Shown piece after piece: positions 27,226-36,588 of a DNA stretch of 58,067 bases. Source of the stretch: Oscillospiraceae bacterium. GTDB taxonomy: Bacteria; Bacillota; Clostridia; Oscillospirales; Ruminococcaceae. The notes beneath the pieces were generated by a model. It worked only from the letters and a program-made list of their open reading frames with translations. It did no database searches and was not told where the DNA came from. Numbering within the stretch: the first letter of the stretch is position 1; each line of letters begins with the position of its first letter. The DNA lies in contig JAAVIC010000032.1 of assembly GCA_014799385.1 (NCBI GenBank), positions 1-58,067 on the forward strand, in the 5' to 3' direction. Made by a program: the position numbers and the translations under genes.

Positions 27226-27936
27226 ATGACAAAAGAGAATCTGTACGCGCCGTTTCACGTGAAATATGACGCACTGAAAAACGAACTTATGGGGAACGAC
27301 ATCGCGGCGATTCGAGAGCTGACCTTGGAGGTTCACGCAATGGTTCACCCCGCAGAGGTTTCGAGATGTAAGGAAAAGACCATTGCCGATTTGGTTCTGG
27401 ATTATGTGCTGGACGGACATCAAAATGTTCCGACCTCGCGTATGAACAGCGGCATTGACCTCACTTATGCGGGTACTGACGTTGTTCCGATGGCGTGGCA
27501 TTTGTGGCATATTTACCGCATTGAGGATTTGGTGAGCAATCCGTTAATTGCCGGAAAAGAGCAGATTTTCAACGCGGACTGGCAGTCGCGAATCGGCGCG
27601 TCAATTACCGACACGGGGAACGCTCTTGAATACGCTGAGGCAAAAGAGTTCTGCGCGGGGTTGAATGTTGCCGAGTTGAAACAATATATGCTTGAGGTCG
27701 GAAAAAATACTCGGAAAATCATCGCCAATCTGACGCTACCGCAAGTGAAAAATATGGTTCCTGAAGAGAATGTGATGGAGATTTTGCGTGTCGGCGGCGT
27801 TACAACGGATTTCCGTTCAGTGTGGCTGCTTATCTTCTGGGGGCGGCTGACTGTCGGCGGAATGATTCTTACGCCGCTTACCGACCACCATATGTACCAT
27901 CTCCCACCCTGTTTGGACGTAATAATGCCGGATTGA
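27226..27936 (+). CDS. DinB-like four-helix-bundle protein
   Basis: A 236-aa cytoplasmic protein of the DinB/YfiT-like superfamily. Candidate metal-binding histidines appear in the expected spread (VHAMVHP near 43-48, AWHLWHIYR near 88-95 and DHHMYHLPP near the end), a three-His arrangement typical for thiol-dependent members. CGGAGG precedes the ATG. It has its own promoter and lies next to a decayed copy of its middle portion. The substrate is unknown. Confidence 0.75.
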   Translation: MTKENLYAPFHVKYDALKNELMGNDIAAIRELTLEVHAMVHPAEVSRCKEKTIADLVLDYVLDGHQNVPTSRMNSGIDLTYAGTDVVPMAWHLWHIYRIEDLVSNPLIAGKEQIFNADWQSRIGASITDTGNALEYAEAKEFCAGLNVAELKQYMLEVGKNTRKIIANLTLPQVKNMVPEENVMEILRVGGVTTDFRSVWLLIFWGRLTVGGMILTPLTDHHMYHLPPCLDVIMPD

Positions 27937-27978
27937 ACACTTTTTTGAAAATTTTATCAAAAAATTTTCAAAACCCCC

Positions 27979-28007
27979 TTGACAAATCGGAAAATGTGTG
28001 GTATAAT
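27979..28007 (+). promoter_or_regulatory. Promoter of tRNA-Leu
   Basis: TTGACA-17-TATAAT with TGTGG before the -10 box, about 35 bp upstream of the mature tRNA. Confidence 0.9.
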
Positions 28008-28042
28008 TAATATCGGTGAGTGATTGCGCTCGCCGAATATTC

Positions 28043-28129
28043 GCGAGTGTGCTGGAATAGGCAGACAGGCTAGCTTGAGGTGCTAGTGGCAGTATTGCCG
28101 TGTGGGTTCAAGTCCCGTCACTCGCACCA
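28043..28129 (+). tRNA. tRNA-Leu(GAG)
   Basis: An 87-nt tRNA including an encoded CCA. The acceptor stem GCGAGTG/CACTCGC closes perfectly. The anticodon stem CTAGC/GCTAG encloses loop TTGAGGT with anticodon GAG, decoding CUC/CUU. A long variable arm, typical of class II tRNA-Leu, and the T-loop GGTTCAAGTCC are present. The 3' 23 bases are duplicated at 46853-46875, marking the insertion site of a mobile element. Confidence 0.95.
28107..28129 (+). other. attL, left attachment repeat
   Basis: The 3' end of tRNA-Leu from the T-loop to CCA, identical over 23 bp to 46853-46875. Flanks differ outside (GGG vs ATT on the left, C vs T on the right). Confidence 0.88.
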
Positions 28130-28139
28130 CTTTGGGTAT

Positions 28140-28175
28140 CGCCGAATGGCTTTGCAGAGCCGTTCGGCGGTTTCT
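28140..28175 (+). terminator. Terminator just after the tRNA, supplied by the element
   Basis: CGCCGAATGGC (28140-28150) pairs with GCCGTTCGGCG (28159-28169), followed by GTTTCTATTTTT. It lies inside attL and so came with the element. Confidence 0.75.
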
Positions 28176-28193
28176 ATTTTTACCGAATTTGTG

Positions 28194-28219
28194 TTTTGTC
28201 CGCTGTTTGTCCGCTATTT
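28194..28219. other. Probable integrase arm-type site, left end
   Basis: A tandem pair of TGTCCGCT (TTTTGTCCGCT then GTTTGTCCGCTATT). The right end carries the same arrangement at 46713-46737, about 24 of 25 bases alike. Paired short direct repeats near both ends are typical arm-binding sites of Tn916/lambda-like integrases. Confidence 0.6.
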
Positions 28220-28242
28220 CAAAATTTTTCGTATTTGGGGCG

Positions 28243-29424
28243 TTACGCGCCCCGTTTGTCTTTCAGGAACCCGAACGCTCCGTCCATAGCCTCGCTAACT
28301 CGCGCTTGTGCTGTCTGGAACATATGACTGTATGTATTCAAAGTCGTTCCGCTGTTGCAATGTCCTAAAGCGCCCGATACGGTCGTCACGTCCAGACCTG
28401 CCGAAATTAGGGAACTTGCCGCGAAGTGACGAAAACTATGCAAACCGTGGAACGGCAGTCCGTTCCTTTCGCAAAAGCGTTTTAGCCAAGTGTAGGTCGT
28501 GTTTGGGTGCTGAGGTTCGCCGTTGTCTTTAGTGAACAGTCGGTCGTTATCTACCCAATAATCGCCGAGCTTGAGAGCCTCCTCGTCCTGTTCGTCTTTC
28601 AGTTCTTTGAGTATGCTCATTATGTACGGCGAGATTTTCAGTGTCCGCTGGGAGCGTTTTGTCTTAGTCGTATCGGTGTAGATACCGCGCGCTTTGGTCT
28701 GGTTAGATGTTCGATGAACACTTATAATATTGTTTTCAAAGTCAATATCTTTCCATTCCAAGCCTAGCATTTCACCACGACGAAAACCGCTGTATGCCAT
28801 AAGATAAAAGAACGCTCTGTATTTCAGCGGCTCGTCCTCCATTTTAGTGAGTAGCAATGCCATTTCCTCTTGCGAGTAAATTTGCTTTTCCTTGACCTCG
28901 CCTTTAGGTATCGACACCTTAGAACAAGGATTATCGGGAACAATGCCCATTTTTACGGCATAACCGAACACGTCCGAAATAAGACTTAGGTTGTGCCGTA
29001 TAGTTTTAGGAGCAAGCGGCTTTCCGTTGACCTCGTTCGCGCCGTCCTTTGCAAGAGAATTGACGAACGCTTGAAGTTGTCTGGGTGTTATCTTGTCAAC
29101 TCGTAAATGACCTATCGCGGGATAGATACGGTGTTTTAGCTGTTTCAGCCGTTCATAGATCGTACTGCGGAGGTTATATTTTGCGTATTCCTCGAACCAC
29201 TCCTCGCACAGTTCCTCGAACTTTACAGCCTTTGTCGAAAATCCGCGCATACACGCGTCCTCGAACATCACCGCTTGGCGGTTCAGCTCTTTCTGGATTT
29301 GCCGATCTGTCATTCCCTCGGGAGGTTTCCACGTCATAGCCTGTTCCTTGTGGTTGCCTTTAATGTCGTAGCCTACGGAAACTCGTATTTGATACGAGTC
29401 GCCTCTTTTTCTGATGGTTGCCAT
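28243..29424 (-). CDS. int: Tyrosine site-specific integrase
   Basis: A 393-aa phage-type integrase. The N-terminal arm-binding/SAM-like region (1-170) contains the core-binding domain around YERLKQLKHRIYPAIGH. The catalytic domain shows the Arg in SGFRRGEMLGLEW, the HxxR box HSFRHFAAS, the GHCNS box and the nucleophile Tyr in TLNTYSHMF. The second ATG (29424, MATIRKRG) is chosen because GGAGAG is 8 bases before it but only 2 from the first ATG. The gene abuts attL and reads toward it, the usual geometry. It presumably recombines the 23-bp att sites, with the excisionase-like protein at 32582 as partner. Confidence 0.95.
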   Translation of the reverse strand: MATIRKRGDSYQIRVSVGYDIKGNHKEQAMTWKPPEGMTDRQIQKELNRQAVMFEDACMRGFSTKAVKFEELCEEWFEEYAKYNLRSTIYERLKQLKHRIYPAIGHLRVDKITPRQLQAFVNSLAKDGANEVNGKPLAPKTIRHNLSLISDVFGYAVKMGIVPDNPCSKVSIPKGEVKEKQIYSQEEMALLLTKMEDEPLKYRAFFYLMAYSGFRRGEMLGLEWKDIDFENNIISVHRTSNQTKARGIYTDTTKTKRSQRTLKISPYIMSILKELKDEQDEEALKLGDYWVDNDRLFTKDNGEPQHPNTTYTWLKRFCERNGLPFHGLHSFRHFAASSLISAGLDVTTVSGALGHCNSGTTLNTYSHMFQTAQARVSEAMDGAFGFLKDKRGA

Positions 29425-29553
29425 AAACATCTCTCCTTTCGATTTCGATGTCGCGGATTTATGACATACCCCTGTACATAATTTATTATACCACTTTCTC
29501 GCTTTAAAGTCAAGAGTTTAATAAATATTTTTGGCAGAGGTATGCCGATTTCT

Positions 29554-30912
29554 TTATCTTTTATGTCGCTGTGAGGTGTCCTGTTTCCGCTGTCGTTCGA
29601 TTAGCTTGCTAATGTAATCGCCTTGTGAAATTTCTTCGTATGTAGTTTCGATATCGGAGTACTCTTTCAAGAGAGTGACACACTTATTATAATGTTCTCG
29701 AACGGGCGCGGCTTTCTGCTCCGTTTCAGCGATAACCCCTTTGAGGTAGTCCAAGTCTGAACGGCTCCCAATATTTTTCTGGGCAAGGGTTTCCCTGTAC
29801 ATTTCCACCCGAAGTTGTTCCTCCGCCGTAAGCGATGGCTTGTCTGTAAGCGAGAAATATTCTTCTGTTTGTGCCGCAAGGCTCTTCAATAAATTGCACT
29901 TTGTTTCCATAGTGTTTACCTCCTGTCTGGATTTTTCCGATTCAAATTTTATTTGCTCAATTTTGCCGTCAACCTCTCCGATACTTTGTAGGCGGTCACG
30001 GTTTATAATCGAGAGCAGAGTTCCGAGTTGTTCAAGTGACGGATGCGAAACATTGACCTCTTGAACACTGCTGATTGTTTCAGAATACTTGTCGCGAAGT
30101 GCCGACCTCTCGCACGGATTATTTATTCCCGCTCCGACATCGCGCCACAAAATTCTAGAATCAAGGCTTTCAACGGTGTAATCCTCACCCAAAGTTTTCA
30201 AGCGTACCGCTCGTTGCTGATCCGGTGCTTTGACCGAGATATATTTTCCGAGCTTGACTGTGTAGCCGAGCATTTCCAACTCAGCAAGAAGCTCGTCAAC
30301 ATTCTTGACCCAACCGACAAGCTTGTCAATCTCGTCACAGATTTTCTGTTTCCATGAAGTACCGTGCTTTTCATTTTGCCATTCGTTATAAGCGATAGTT
30401 TTTCGCTTGGCTTTGGATTTATCGAACGGTTGAACCCCAAGAGCAAGGCATACCCTGTCGGAGATTTCTTTTATCTCGTCAAGCGTTTTCTTGTTGGCAT
30501 TGAACTTTTTGCCGTCAACGCCGTAGGTGTTTATGATGATGTGGTTATGCAAGTGACCTTTGTCAATATGGGTCGCGATTACCACTTGACAATTATCGCC
30601 AAACGATTTCCTTGCAAGTGTTCTGCCTATCTTGTGTGCGAGTTCCGGCGTGATGTTGTCTTTCGGGTCGAACGATTGAATGTAGTGGATAGCTTTTACT
30701 CTGCTCTTTCCATTTTGCGATAACGGCTCGTCAAATTTGTATCCCGAAAAATGTTCATACACCGTTTTCATTGCAAGGTATGCGCACTTCGGATCGGGAA
30801 TACAATTCATCGAGTTGGTGAGAAGCAGACTGTCCGTCTTTTCGGGATTGAGTATGTAGGCTAGGCTACGTTCGACTGTGCTGTGAATACTGACTGATTT
30901 AATGTACGGCAT
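29554..30912 (-). CDS. MOBP-type relaxase
   Basis: A 452-aa nicking-transesterase expected to nick oriT and lead the strand in conjugal mobilization. The metal-binding three-His motif is intact (HIDKGHLHNHIII, near 116-128), and the first motif includes the N-terminal Tyr region (AYILNPEKT near 18-26). The C-terminal third (about 300-452) is coiled-coil rich. Its start overlaps mobC by 52 bases, indicating coupled expression. Related relaxases are common in Clostridia mobile islands. Confidence 0.9.
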   Translation of the reverse strand: MPYIKSVSIHSTVERSLAYILNPEKTDSLLLTNSMNCIPDPKCAYLAMKTVYEHFSGYKFDEPLSQNGKSRVKAIHYIQSFDPKDNITPELAHKIGRTLARKSFGDNCQVVIATHIDKGHLHNHIIINTYGVDGKKFNANKKTLDEIKEISDRVCLALGVQPFDKSKAKRKTIAYNEWQNEKHGTSWKQKICDEIDKLVGWVKNVDELLAELEMLGYTVKLGKYISVKAPDQQRAVRLKTLGEDYTVESLDSRILWRDVGAGINNPCERSALRDKYSETISSVQEVNVSHPSLEQLGTLLSIINRDRLQSIGEVDGKIEQIKFESEKSRQEVNTMETKCNLLKSLAAQTEEYFSLTDKPSLTAEEQLRVEMYRETLAQKNIGSRSDLDYLKGVIAETEQKAAPVREHYNKCVTLLKEYSDIETTYEEISQGDYISKLIERQRKQDTSQRHKR

Positions 30913-31199
30913 AAGTTCGTGACCTCCTGTTGTAATTTTTCGATATCCTCGGCATAAATGCTGTTGGTTTCGTTCGCTTTCTTTGCAATCTGGTTGATAT
31001 TTCCGCCGATGATTCTGAGAGCGTTCATAATCCGAGTGACATCCTCCATATTGTAAAATGTGATCTGACCGTCGAGTGACATCTGTCTTATAAACGTTCC
31101 CGTTTTCATCAGAATCGAGGCGGCGCGTTCCTCAATCAGTTTCCATTCATCAAGCGAATAGATCACTTTCTTCTCTTTGACCTGTTTGTACTTTCGCAT
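30861..31199 (-). CDS. mobC: MobC-like relaxosome protein
   Basis: A 112-aa basic protein of the bacterial mobilization (MobC) type, with an N-terminal ribbon-helix-helix-like segment (KVIYSLDEWKLIEERAASILMKTGTFIRQMSLDG) followed by the conserved NALRIIGGNINQIAKKAN. It is expected to bind oriT and help the relaxase open it. AAGGAGGTTAAGAAT precedes the ATG. It is the first gene of the mob operon. Confidence 0.88.
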   Translation of the reverse strand: MRKYKQVKEKKVIYSLDEWKLIEERAASILMKTGTFIRQMSLDGQITFYNMEDVTRIMNALRIIGGNINQIAKKANETNSIYAEDIEKLQQEVTNLCRTLNQSVFTAQSNVA

Positions 31200-31204
31200 A
31201 ATTC

Positions 31205-31346
31205 TTAACCTCCTTGTGATGATTTGAATTTTTCATTTCAAAGCCTAGTGCTTTGGGGTAATTAGTCTTAGGGTTGGGTTCCCTGAGAAATATTTGGAGG
31301 GGGCATTCCGACAAATGGAAAAAAGTGGCATAGTATGCACTTTTTT
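31205..31346. other. Candidate oriT region upstream of mobC
   Basis: Noncoding sequence before mobC with inverted repeats CAAAGC-5-GCTTTG (31239-31255) and a longer AAAAAAGTGGCATA/TATGCACTTTTTT (31319-31346). oriT usually lies next to mobC/relaxase genes. The nick site cannot be pinpointed, and the second hairpin could instead be a terminator. Confidence 0.4.
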
Positions 31347-31559
31347 CTATGGCTTGCTATGATGACAAAAAACACAAGAATACGTATTCCGAATTTTTCA
31401 TTTTTTCAGAGCGTATGCGCACCCCCTTGAAAAATTTTTTTAAATGCTGACGCTAAAATGGTATGACCCCTACGTTTTTTTCTTTAACCGTTCTTCGGTT
31501 AGTTGAGGGTAACACAAAATATTTCTCGGAAAATTTTTCGAGCAGCAAGGTGGATGGCA

Positions 31560-32575
31560 GGGCGATTTTCAGCGGAAAATATTTTCAACAAAGTTGACCG
31601 CGGCCGATTTCGATTTTGCTCGCTCCATAGAAGATTGTCAATAACTCCCGTTGTTAAGAAATACACTACTGTTTTCAGATAGCCGATCAATACCGACTTC
31701 GGTACATAAATTTTCCGCGCTTGCCCTGTCACATTCGGATATGCAGCAACTTGTTTTGAAGAACCAACTGTCGGACGGTGTGTTCAGACAGTCCACTAAT
31801 CCGCCAAACCGGTTCATTGCTGTCGAGCGGTTCAACCCGTTCATGGCTCGAATCGGAAGTGGTGGGCGTTCTAAGGCAAAGAATATTTATTCATTGAAGT
31901 TGACCGCCTACAGATTTCGATCTTGCTTGTTCCACTAAAAAGCTGATAACCCCCTGCTGTTAAAAAATAAGCGACTGTCCTCAAATAATCAACGGTGCCA
32001 ACTTCAAAGCCAAGATTATTCCGCACTTGCCCTACTTCGTTCTTATATGCGGTATCTCGTTCCGAAGAGCCTATACTGTCTGACAGTATGCTCGAACAGA
32101 CCGCTGATCTGCTGTGCGCACCCCTTGATGGCTAGCATTTCGACTAGAGCATTGCTTGTCGCAGATGTGGTAGGCAGCTGTTCCTCGGCAGAAAAAATTT
32201 TTCAACAAATCCATCAGTTTACCGATTTCGTATTGCCCGTTCCTAAAAAAGTTGAATGCGCTTGATGTCAAGCGCTACGCCGCCGATTTCAAATAGTCCA
32301 GCAACGCCGACTTCGGCACGAGGATTTTCCCGTGCTTACCATGTCCGTTCTGATATGCGGGAATTTGTTCCGGAGAGCCAACTATCGGACGGTCTGCTTG
32401 GACAGTCCGCTGATTTGCTGAGCGTGTCCCTTGATGGTGAGCAACTTTAGTTGGTTATTGCTTGATGCAGAAGTGGTAGGCAGTCATTTCAAGACAGAGG
32501 AATTTTTTATTGAAGTTGACCACCTACCGATTTTGTTTTTGCTCGTTCCACGAAAAAAGCTGATAGCTATGCACT
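31560..32575 (-). pseudogene. Tandem array of decayed excisionase-like genes (three copies plus a fragment)
   Basis: Three units of about 300 bp (about 31660-31965, 31970-32270 and 32275-32575) and a partial fourth (about 31560-31650) align with the intact gene at 32582-32869. All retain the stretch encoding QQISGLSEHTVRQL or a close version. Each has its own lesion: a TAG after TVR and a one-base deletion in the nearest copy, a TAA after RYRI in the next, a TGA after HIRM in the farthest. All lack the start codon. Confidence 0.8.
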
Positions 32576-32581
32576 CAATTG

Positions 32582-32869
32582 TTATGCTGCTGATCTCAAA
32601 TACTCCAACAGAGCCGACTTTGGCACGAGTATTTTCCCGCGCTTGCCCTGACCCGTTCTGATGTGTGGCAGCTTATTCTGAATCACTAACTGCCGGACGG
32701 TATGCTCGGATAGTCCGCTAATCTGTTGCGCGCATTCCTTGATGGTTAGCATTTCCATCTGATCATTGCTCGGCGGCGGTGGGGCTGATGGTAACTCCTC
32801 AACCTTGATCATTGTGTTCAGCAGATTGACCACCTGCTGTATAAGTTCTTGCTTGTTTCTCATTGTCAT
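32582..32869 (-). CDS. xis: Excisionase-like helix-turn-helix protein
   Basis: A 95-aa DNA-binding protein of the excisionase/HTH_17 (MerR-like winged helix) family. The domain runs from about 40 to 93 (LTIKECAQQISGLSEHTVRQL, then GKILVPKSALLEYL). The N-terminal 30 residues form an amphipathic helix, and a Pro-rich linker (SAPPPPSND) follows. Start ATG 32869 has AAAGGAGG eight bases upstream. It is likely a recombination directionality factor for the integrase or a regulator of the element. It is the only intact member of a four- to five-copy array. Confidence 0.82.
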   Translation of the reverse strand: MTMRNKQELIQQVVNLLNTMIKVEELPSAPPPPSNDQMEMLTIKECAQQISGLSEHTVRQLVIQNKLPHIRTGQGKRGKILVPKSALLEYLRSAA

Positions 32870-33306
32870 AATATAGACCTCCTTTTGGAAAATAGCTTTG
32901 AGAGAAAAAATAGTTCCATATATTCCGGTCACTTTGCCCCCTGTTTTTAAACCCTTTTTTGAAAAAATCTTGCTTTTTGTCGAAATTTTGTGGTATTGTA
33001 CAATTGCACGCAATATTTGGCGCTTGCTTTATGCAAAATGACATAGACTAAAACGGAGCAAAATTTTGTCTCTCACTTATAGGAAAAAAATCGCCGTTTT
33101 TTATATGGGCAAATTGCACAAATTTGCAAATTTTTCTGATTTTTCGTGATTTTGAATAACTTCAAGTGAATTGTTAAATTTTCCTTTGTTGAAAATAACG
33201 CGAACAAATTATAATTTCTAAATTTGTAAAATAATATAATTAATCCCACGCCCTAAAAGGGGAAATCACTAAAATATTGCATTCCTGAAGAATCCTAGTA
33301 TTAAAC
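32870..33306. other. AT-rich spacer between the excisionase and the defence operon
   Basis: I see no gene or RNA that I can support here. The stretch is rich in A/T runs and separates minus-strand mobility genes from plus-strand cargo. The ribosome site of the excisionase gene is at its left edge. Confidence 0.5.
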
Positions 33307-33335
33307 TTGACTTTTGTAGAAATTTGTAGTATAAT
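33307..33335 (+). promoter_or_regulatory. Promoter of the type III R-M/helicase operon
   Basis: TTGACT-17-TATAAT, about 60 bp before the helicase start. It is the only clear promoter before the six-gene operon. Confidence 0.8.
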
Positions 33336-33395
33336 ATAAATTGGTTATTTATGTCTTTTCTTTTGTAACATTAAAAGTTCAAGTAATGAAGAAAT

Positions 33396-36300
33396 GTGGT
33401 GATTTTTATTAACACGGCTACCGAATTTGTCGATAAGATCAATTCAATCTTATCTTCACAAAAAAGTTCAAATGTGTATATTCTTAACGATAAACTTACG
33501 TTGTCGGTTTTTTCGATACTTGAAAAGAACTTGAAAAACGTCAATAAGATATACTTTATTATTCGTGACCCCCATCGCCTTCCGCAGGAGCAGGTTTCAA
33601 GAGAGTTTGAAATGAATCCGAACGAAACACTGTTCAACGAGTATGATATCATCGAAAAGAACGAGCTTACACACTTTGCAAAAGCTAAAGCTATGCACGA
33701 TTTTATTCAAAAGAACGTTGAAATAAGAAGAATTAAACCATCAATAAAAGTTGGAAGCAATATACTCATAATAGATGAAAAGTATATGATCAGCGGAACA
33801 ACCTCTTTGGAATTAAACGACGGACATTCCGAGCAAACCGTTAATTTCAACGCTGTTGTCAATGAGGCTATGGATAAAGAACAGATCGTTCAAGCCAAAA
33901 GAGAGTTTGAGCGGGTCTGGCATTCCGATGAAATAACAACCGATTACAAGGAAAAGCTGCTACAAAGTCTTGCTTTTGTGTACAAAGAGCATTCTCCTGA
34001 GTTTGCGTATTACTTTACCCTTAACGAACTGTTCGGTAGCAAAATCGGCGAGGGTGTTGATATCTTTGAGAGAGATAATATTGATCTTAAAGACAGCAAG
34101 ATTTGGAATATGCTGTTCGATTTCCAAAAGGAAGCAGTTATATTTGCTATAAAAGCAATAAACAAGTACAATGGCTGTATTATTGCCGATAGCGTAGGTC
34201 TTGGAAAGACATTTGAGGCTCTTGCCGTAATGAAGTATTATTCGGACAGGCAGGACAATATTCTTGTGCTGACCCCCGCGAAGCTCTATAACAACTGGGA
34301 TTCCTATCGCGATAATGATTACAGCGACAATCCGCTTATTGATGACAATATAAAATATAAGGTTTTGTGCCATACCGATCTGTCGCGTTATGAAGGAACT
34401 TCAAGAAGCGGAATTGACCTTAAACGTATCGACTGGAGCCGTTTTGATCTTATTGTCATAGACGAATCGCATAATTTCAGAAACCGTGTTGAGAAAGAAG
34501 ACGGCGAGACACGTTATCAGCGCTTGCTCGAAACGGTTATCAAAAAGAAAAGCCGAACCAAGGTGCTCTTATTATCCGCAACACCTGTAAATAACAGCCT
34601 TGCCGATCTAAAAAATCAGATTAGCATTATAACTGCCGACAAGGACGAGGCATTTGAACGTGAGGGCATTGAAAGTGTTTCGGGTACGCTCAGACGCGCT
34701 TCTGCGGCATTCAACGCGTGGGAAAAGGAAGGACGAAAGGCAAAAGACGATCTGTACGATTCTCTTCCCAAGGATTTCTTTAATTTGTTGGAACTGCTGA
34801 CGATCAGCCGCAGCCGCAAGCATATCACCAATTACTATAACAGCGATGTAGGGAAATTTCCGACGAAACTTCCTGTTTCAACATACACTCCCAATATCGA
34901 CCGCGATGGTGAATTGCTGAATTTCAAAGATACGTTAGCCGTTCTGGAAGAACTGCTACTTTCGGTGTACACTCCTATGAGATATCTGAAAAAAGAGTAT
35001 GTGAAGATGTATCAGGAGAAGTATCAGACAATTCACAAGGGCAAGGTTATCTTTACTCAGGACAACCGCGATAATACCACTAAAATTTTACACATGTTCA
35101 ACCTGTTCAAGCGTTTGGAAAGCTCTGTTTACTCTTTCGATAAAACTCTTGAGAAAATGCTGAACAGAATAGACAGCTATCTCGATCTGCTTACCAACAA
35201 CACAAGCGGAACTATTTCCCGCTCGGAAGATACGGAAGATCGGGAAGACGAAGATTTTGCCTCGCTTGATTACAAGCTTGACATAAAAGTAGCGCACCTT
35301 GATATACCAAAATATATTGAAGATTTGAAATTTGACAGAGGTATCGTTATCAGCTTGCGTGAACAAGCGCAAAAGGTTCTCAATAACAACAGAGATGAGA
35401 AGCTTGAAAAGCTCAAAGACATTGTTTTCGAAAAAATCAAGAATACACCTTATAACAACGGCAATAAAAAGGTGCTGATATTTACGGCGTATGCGGATAC
35501 GGCGCGTTATCTCTATAATCAACTTTCAAGCGAACTTTTTGCAAACGGATACTATTCCGCAATGGTAAGTGGTTCGTATAAACCGTTTACTACCCTGCCT
35601 CCAACAAAACGCGGGTATGACTTTAACGGAATACTTTCTCATTTTTCTCCGAAGTCAAAAAATCTTGATATTCCCGCCAAAAAGGAGATCACCGTGCTTA
35701 TAGGCACCGACTGTATTTCCGAGGGACAGAATTTGCAGGACTGCGATACGGTGATAAATTACGATATTCAGTGGAATCCCGTTACGCTTATTCAGCGTTT
35801 CGGAAGAATAGACCGTATTGGCAGCGTAAACAGCAAAATAAAGCTTGTGAATTTCTTCCCCGCAATGGATTTGAATGAGTATCTGGGATTGGAAAGCCGC
35901 GTTAAGAAGAAAATGGTGCAGTCAAACGTTGTATCAACGGGCGCGGACGATCTTCTTACCCCCGAAATGAACGATCTTGGTTTCAGAACAAGGCAGATGG
36001 AAAAGCTGCGGAGTGAGGTTATTGATATTGATGAGGCGAATGACGCGATCTCGCTTACCGATCTGAATATGAATCAGTATCTTTATGAGTTGTCGCAGTA
36101 TATCAAGCGTATGCCCGAAGTAACAGAGACCCCGAGAGGCATATATTCAATTGCTAAAACGAATGAGATCGGACTTGAAAAGGAAGGCGTGCTGTTCTGC
36201 TTCAAGTATAAAAATAACGAGGACAAGCCCAATTCCGACAGCTCGCTTTTCCCGTATTATCTCGCATTTGTGTCCGATGACGGCGAGATAGTTTATGATA

Positions 36301-36584
36301 GCACAAGAGCACGTGAGCTGCTTAAGCGTTTCCGTGGTTTGTGCTATGGAAAAGACCTTGTGAATGATTCTCTTGTAGAGGAATTCCTGCGTGAAACAAA
36401 GGAAACTCATGATATGAGCCGTTATTCCGAGCTTTTAAGCAAGGTAGTATCATCTATCCAAAAGGTAGAGGAAGATAACGCTGGTTTGACTTTGTTTGAC
36501 TTCGGCGGTTTTAAAAACAATTTTGCAAACAAAACCAGCGATGATTTTGAACTCGTATCGTTTGTAATTATTAGAAAGGACTGA
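33396..36584 (+). CDS. SNF2-family helicase with degenerate PLD-like N-terminus
   Basis: A 1062-aa DNA translocase-type ATPase. The N-terminal 200 residues resemble the PLD-like domain seen in related defence helicases, but the HxK motif is not obvious. The motor has a Q-motif region (FDFQKEAV), Walker A SVGLGKT (about 265), the DESH box (about 355), motif III LSATPVNN, and motifs V/VI in LIGTDCISEGQNLQDCD and QRFGRIDRIGS. GTG 33396 is the best available start, with a weak ribosome site. The DUF4391 gene follows 4 bases later. The likely role is to move along or remodel DNA within the type III restriction system. Confidence 0.88.
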   Translation: MVIFINTATEFVDKINSILSSQKSSNVYILNDKLTLSVFSILEKNLKNVNKIYFIIRDPHRLPQEQVSREFEMNPNETLFNEYDIIEKNELTHFAKAKAMHDFIQKNVEIRRIKPSIKVGSNILIIDEKYMISGTTSLELNDGHSEQTVNFNAVVNEAMDKEQIVQAKREFERVWHSDEITTDYKEKLLQSLAFVYKEHSPEFAYYFTLNELFGSKIGEGVDIFERDNIDLKDSKIWNMLFDFQKEAVIFAIKAINKYNGCIIADSVGLGKTFEALAVMKYYSDRQDNILVLTPAKLYNNWDSYRDNDYSDNPLIDDNIKYKVLCHTDLSRYEGTSRSGIDLKRIDWSRFDLIVIDESHNFRNRVEKEDGETRYQRLLETVIKKKSRTKVLLLSATPVNNSLADLKNQISIITADKDEAFEREGIESVSGTLRRASAAFNAWEKEGRKAKDDLYDSLPKDFFNLLELLTISRSRKHITNYYNSDVGKFPTKLPVSTYTPNIDRDGELLNFKDTLAVLEELLLSVYTPMRYLKKEYVKMYQEKYQTIHKGKVIFTQDNRDNTTKILHMFNLFKRLESSVYSFDKTLEKMLNRIDSYLDLLTNNTSGTISRSEDTEDREDEDFASLDYKLDIKVAHLDIPKYIEDLKFDRGIVISLREQAQKVLNNNRDEKLEKLKDIVFEKIKNTPYNNGNKKVLIFTAYADTARYLYNQLSSELFANGYYSAMVSGSYKPFTTLPPTKRGYDFNGILSHFSPKSKNLDIPAKKEITVLIGTDCISEGQNLQDCDTVINYDIQWNPVTLIQRFGRIDRIGSVNSKIKLVNFFPAMDLNEYLGLESRVKKKMVQSNVVSTGADDLLTPEMNDLGFRTRQMEKLRSEVIDIDEANDAISLTDLNMNQYLYELSQYIKRMPEVTETPRGIYSIAKTNEIGLEKEGVLFCFKYKNNEDKPNSDSSLFPYYLAFVSDDGEIVYDSTRARELLKRFRGLCYGKDLVNDSLVEEFLRETKETHDMSRYSELLSKVVSSIQKVEEDNAGLTLFDFGGFKNNFANKTSDDFELVSFVIIRKD

Positions 36585-36588
36585 CATC

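Noticed and set aside
30043-30357. Plus-strand frames opposite the relaxase as genes
   Set aside because: They overlap a well-supported relaxase on the other strand and show no family motifs.
31640-32660. Plus-strand open frames in the excisionase array as real genes
   Set aside because: They are shadows of decayed minus-strand copies, with no ribosome sites and no recognisable products.
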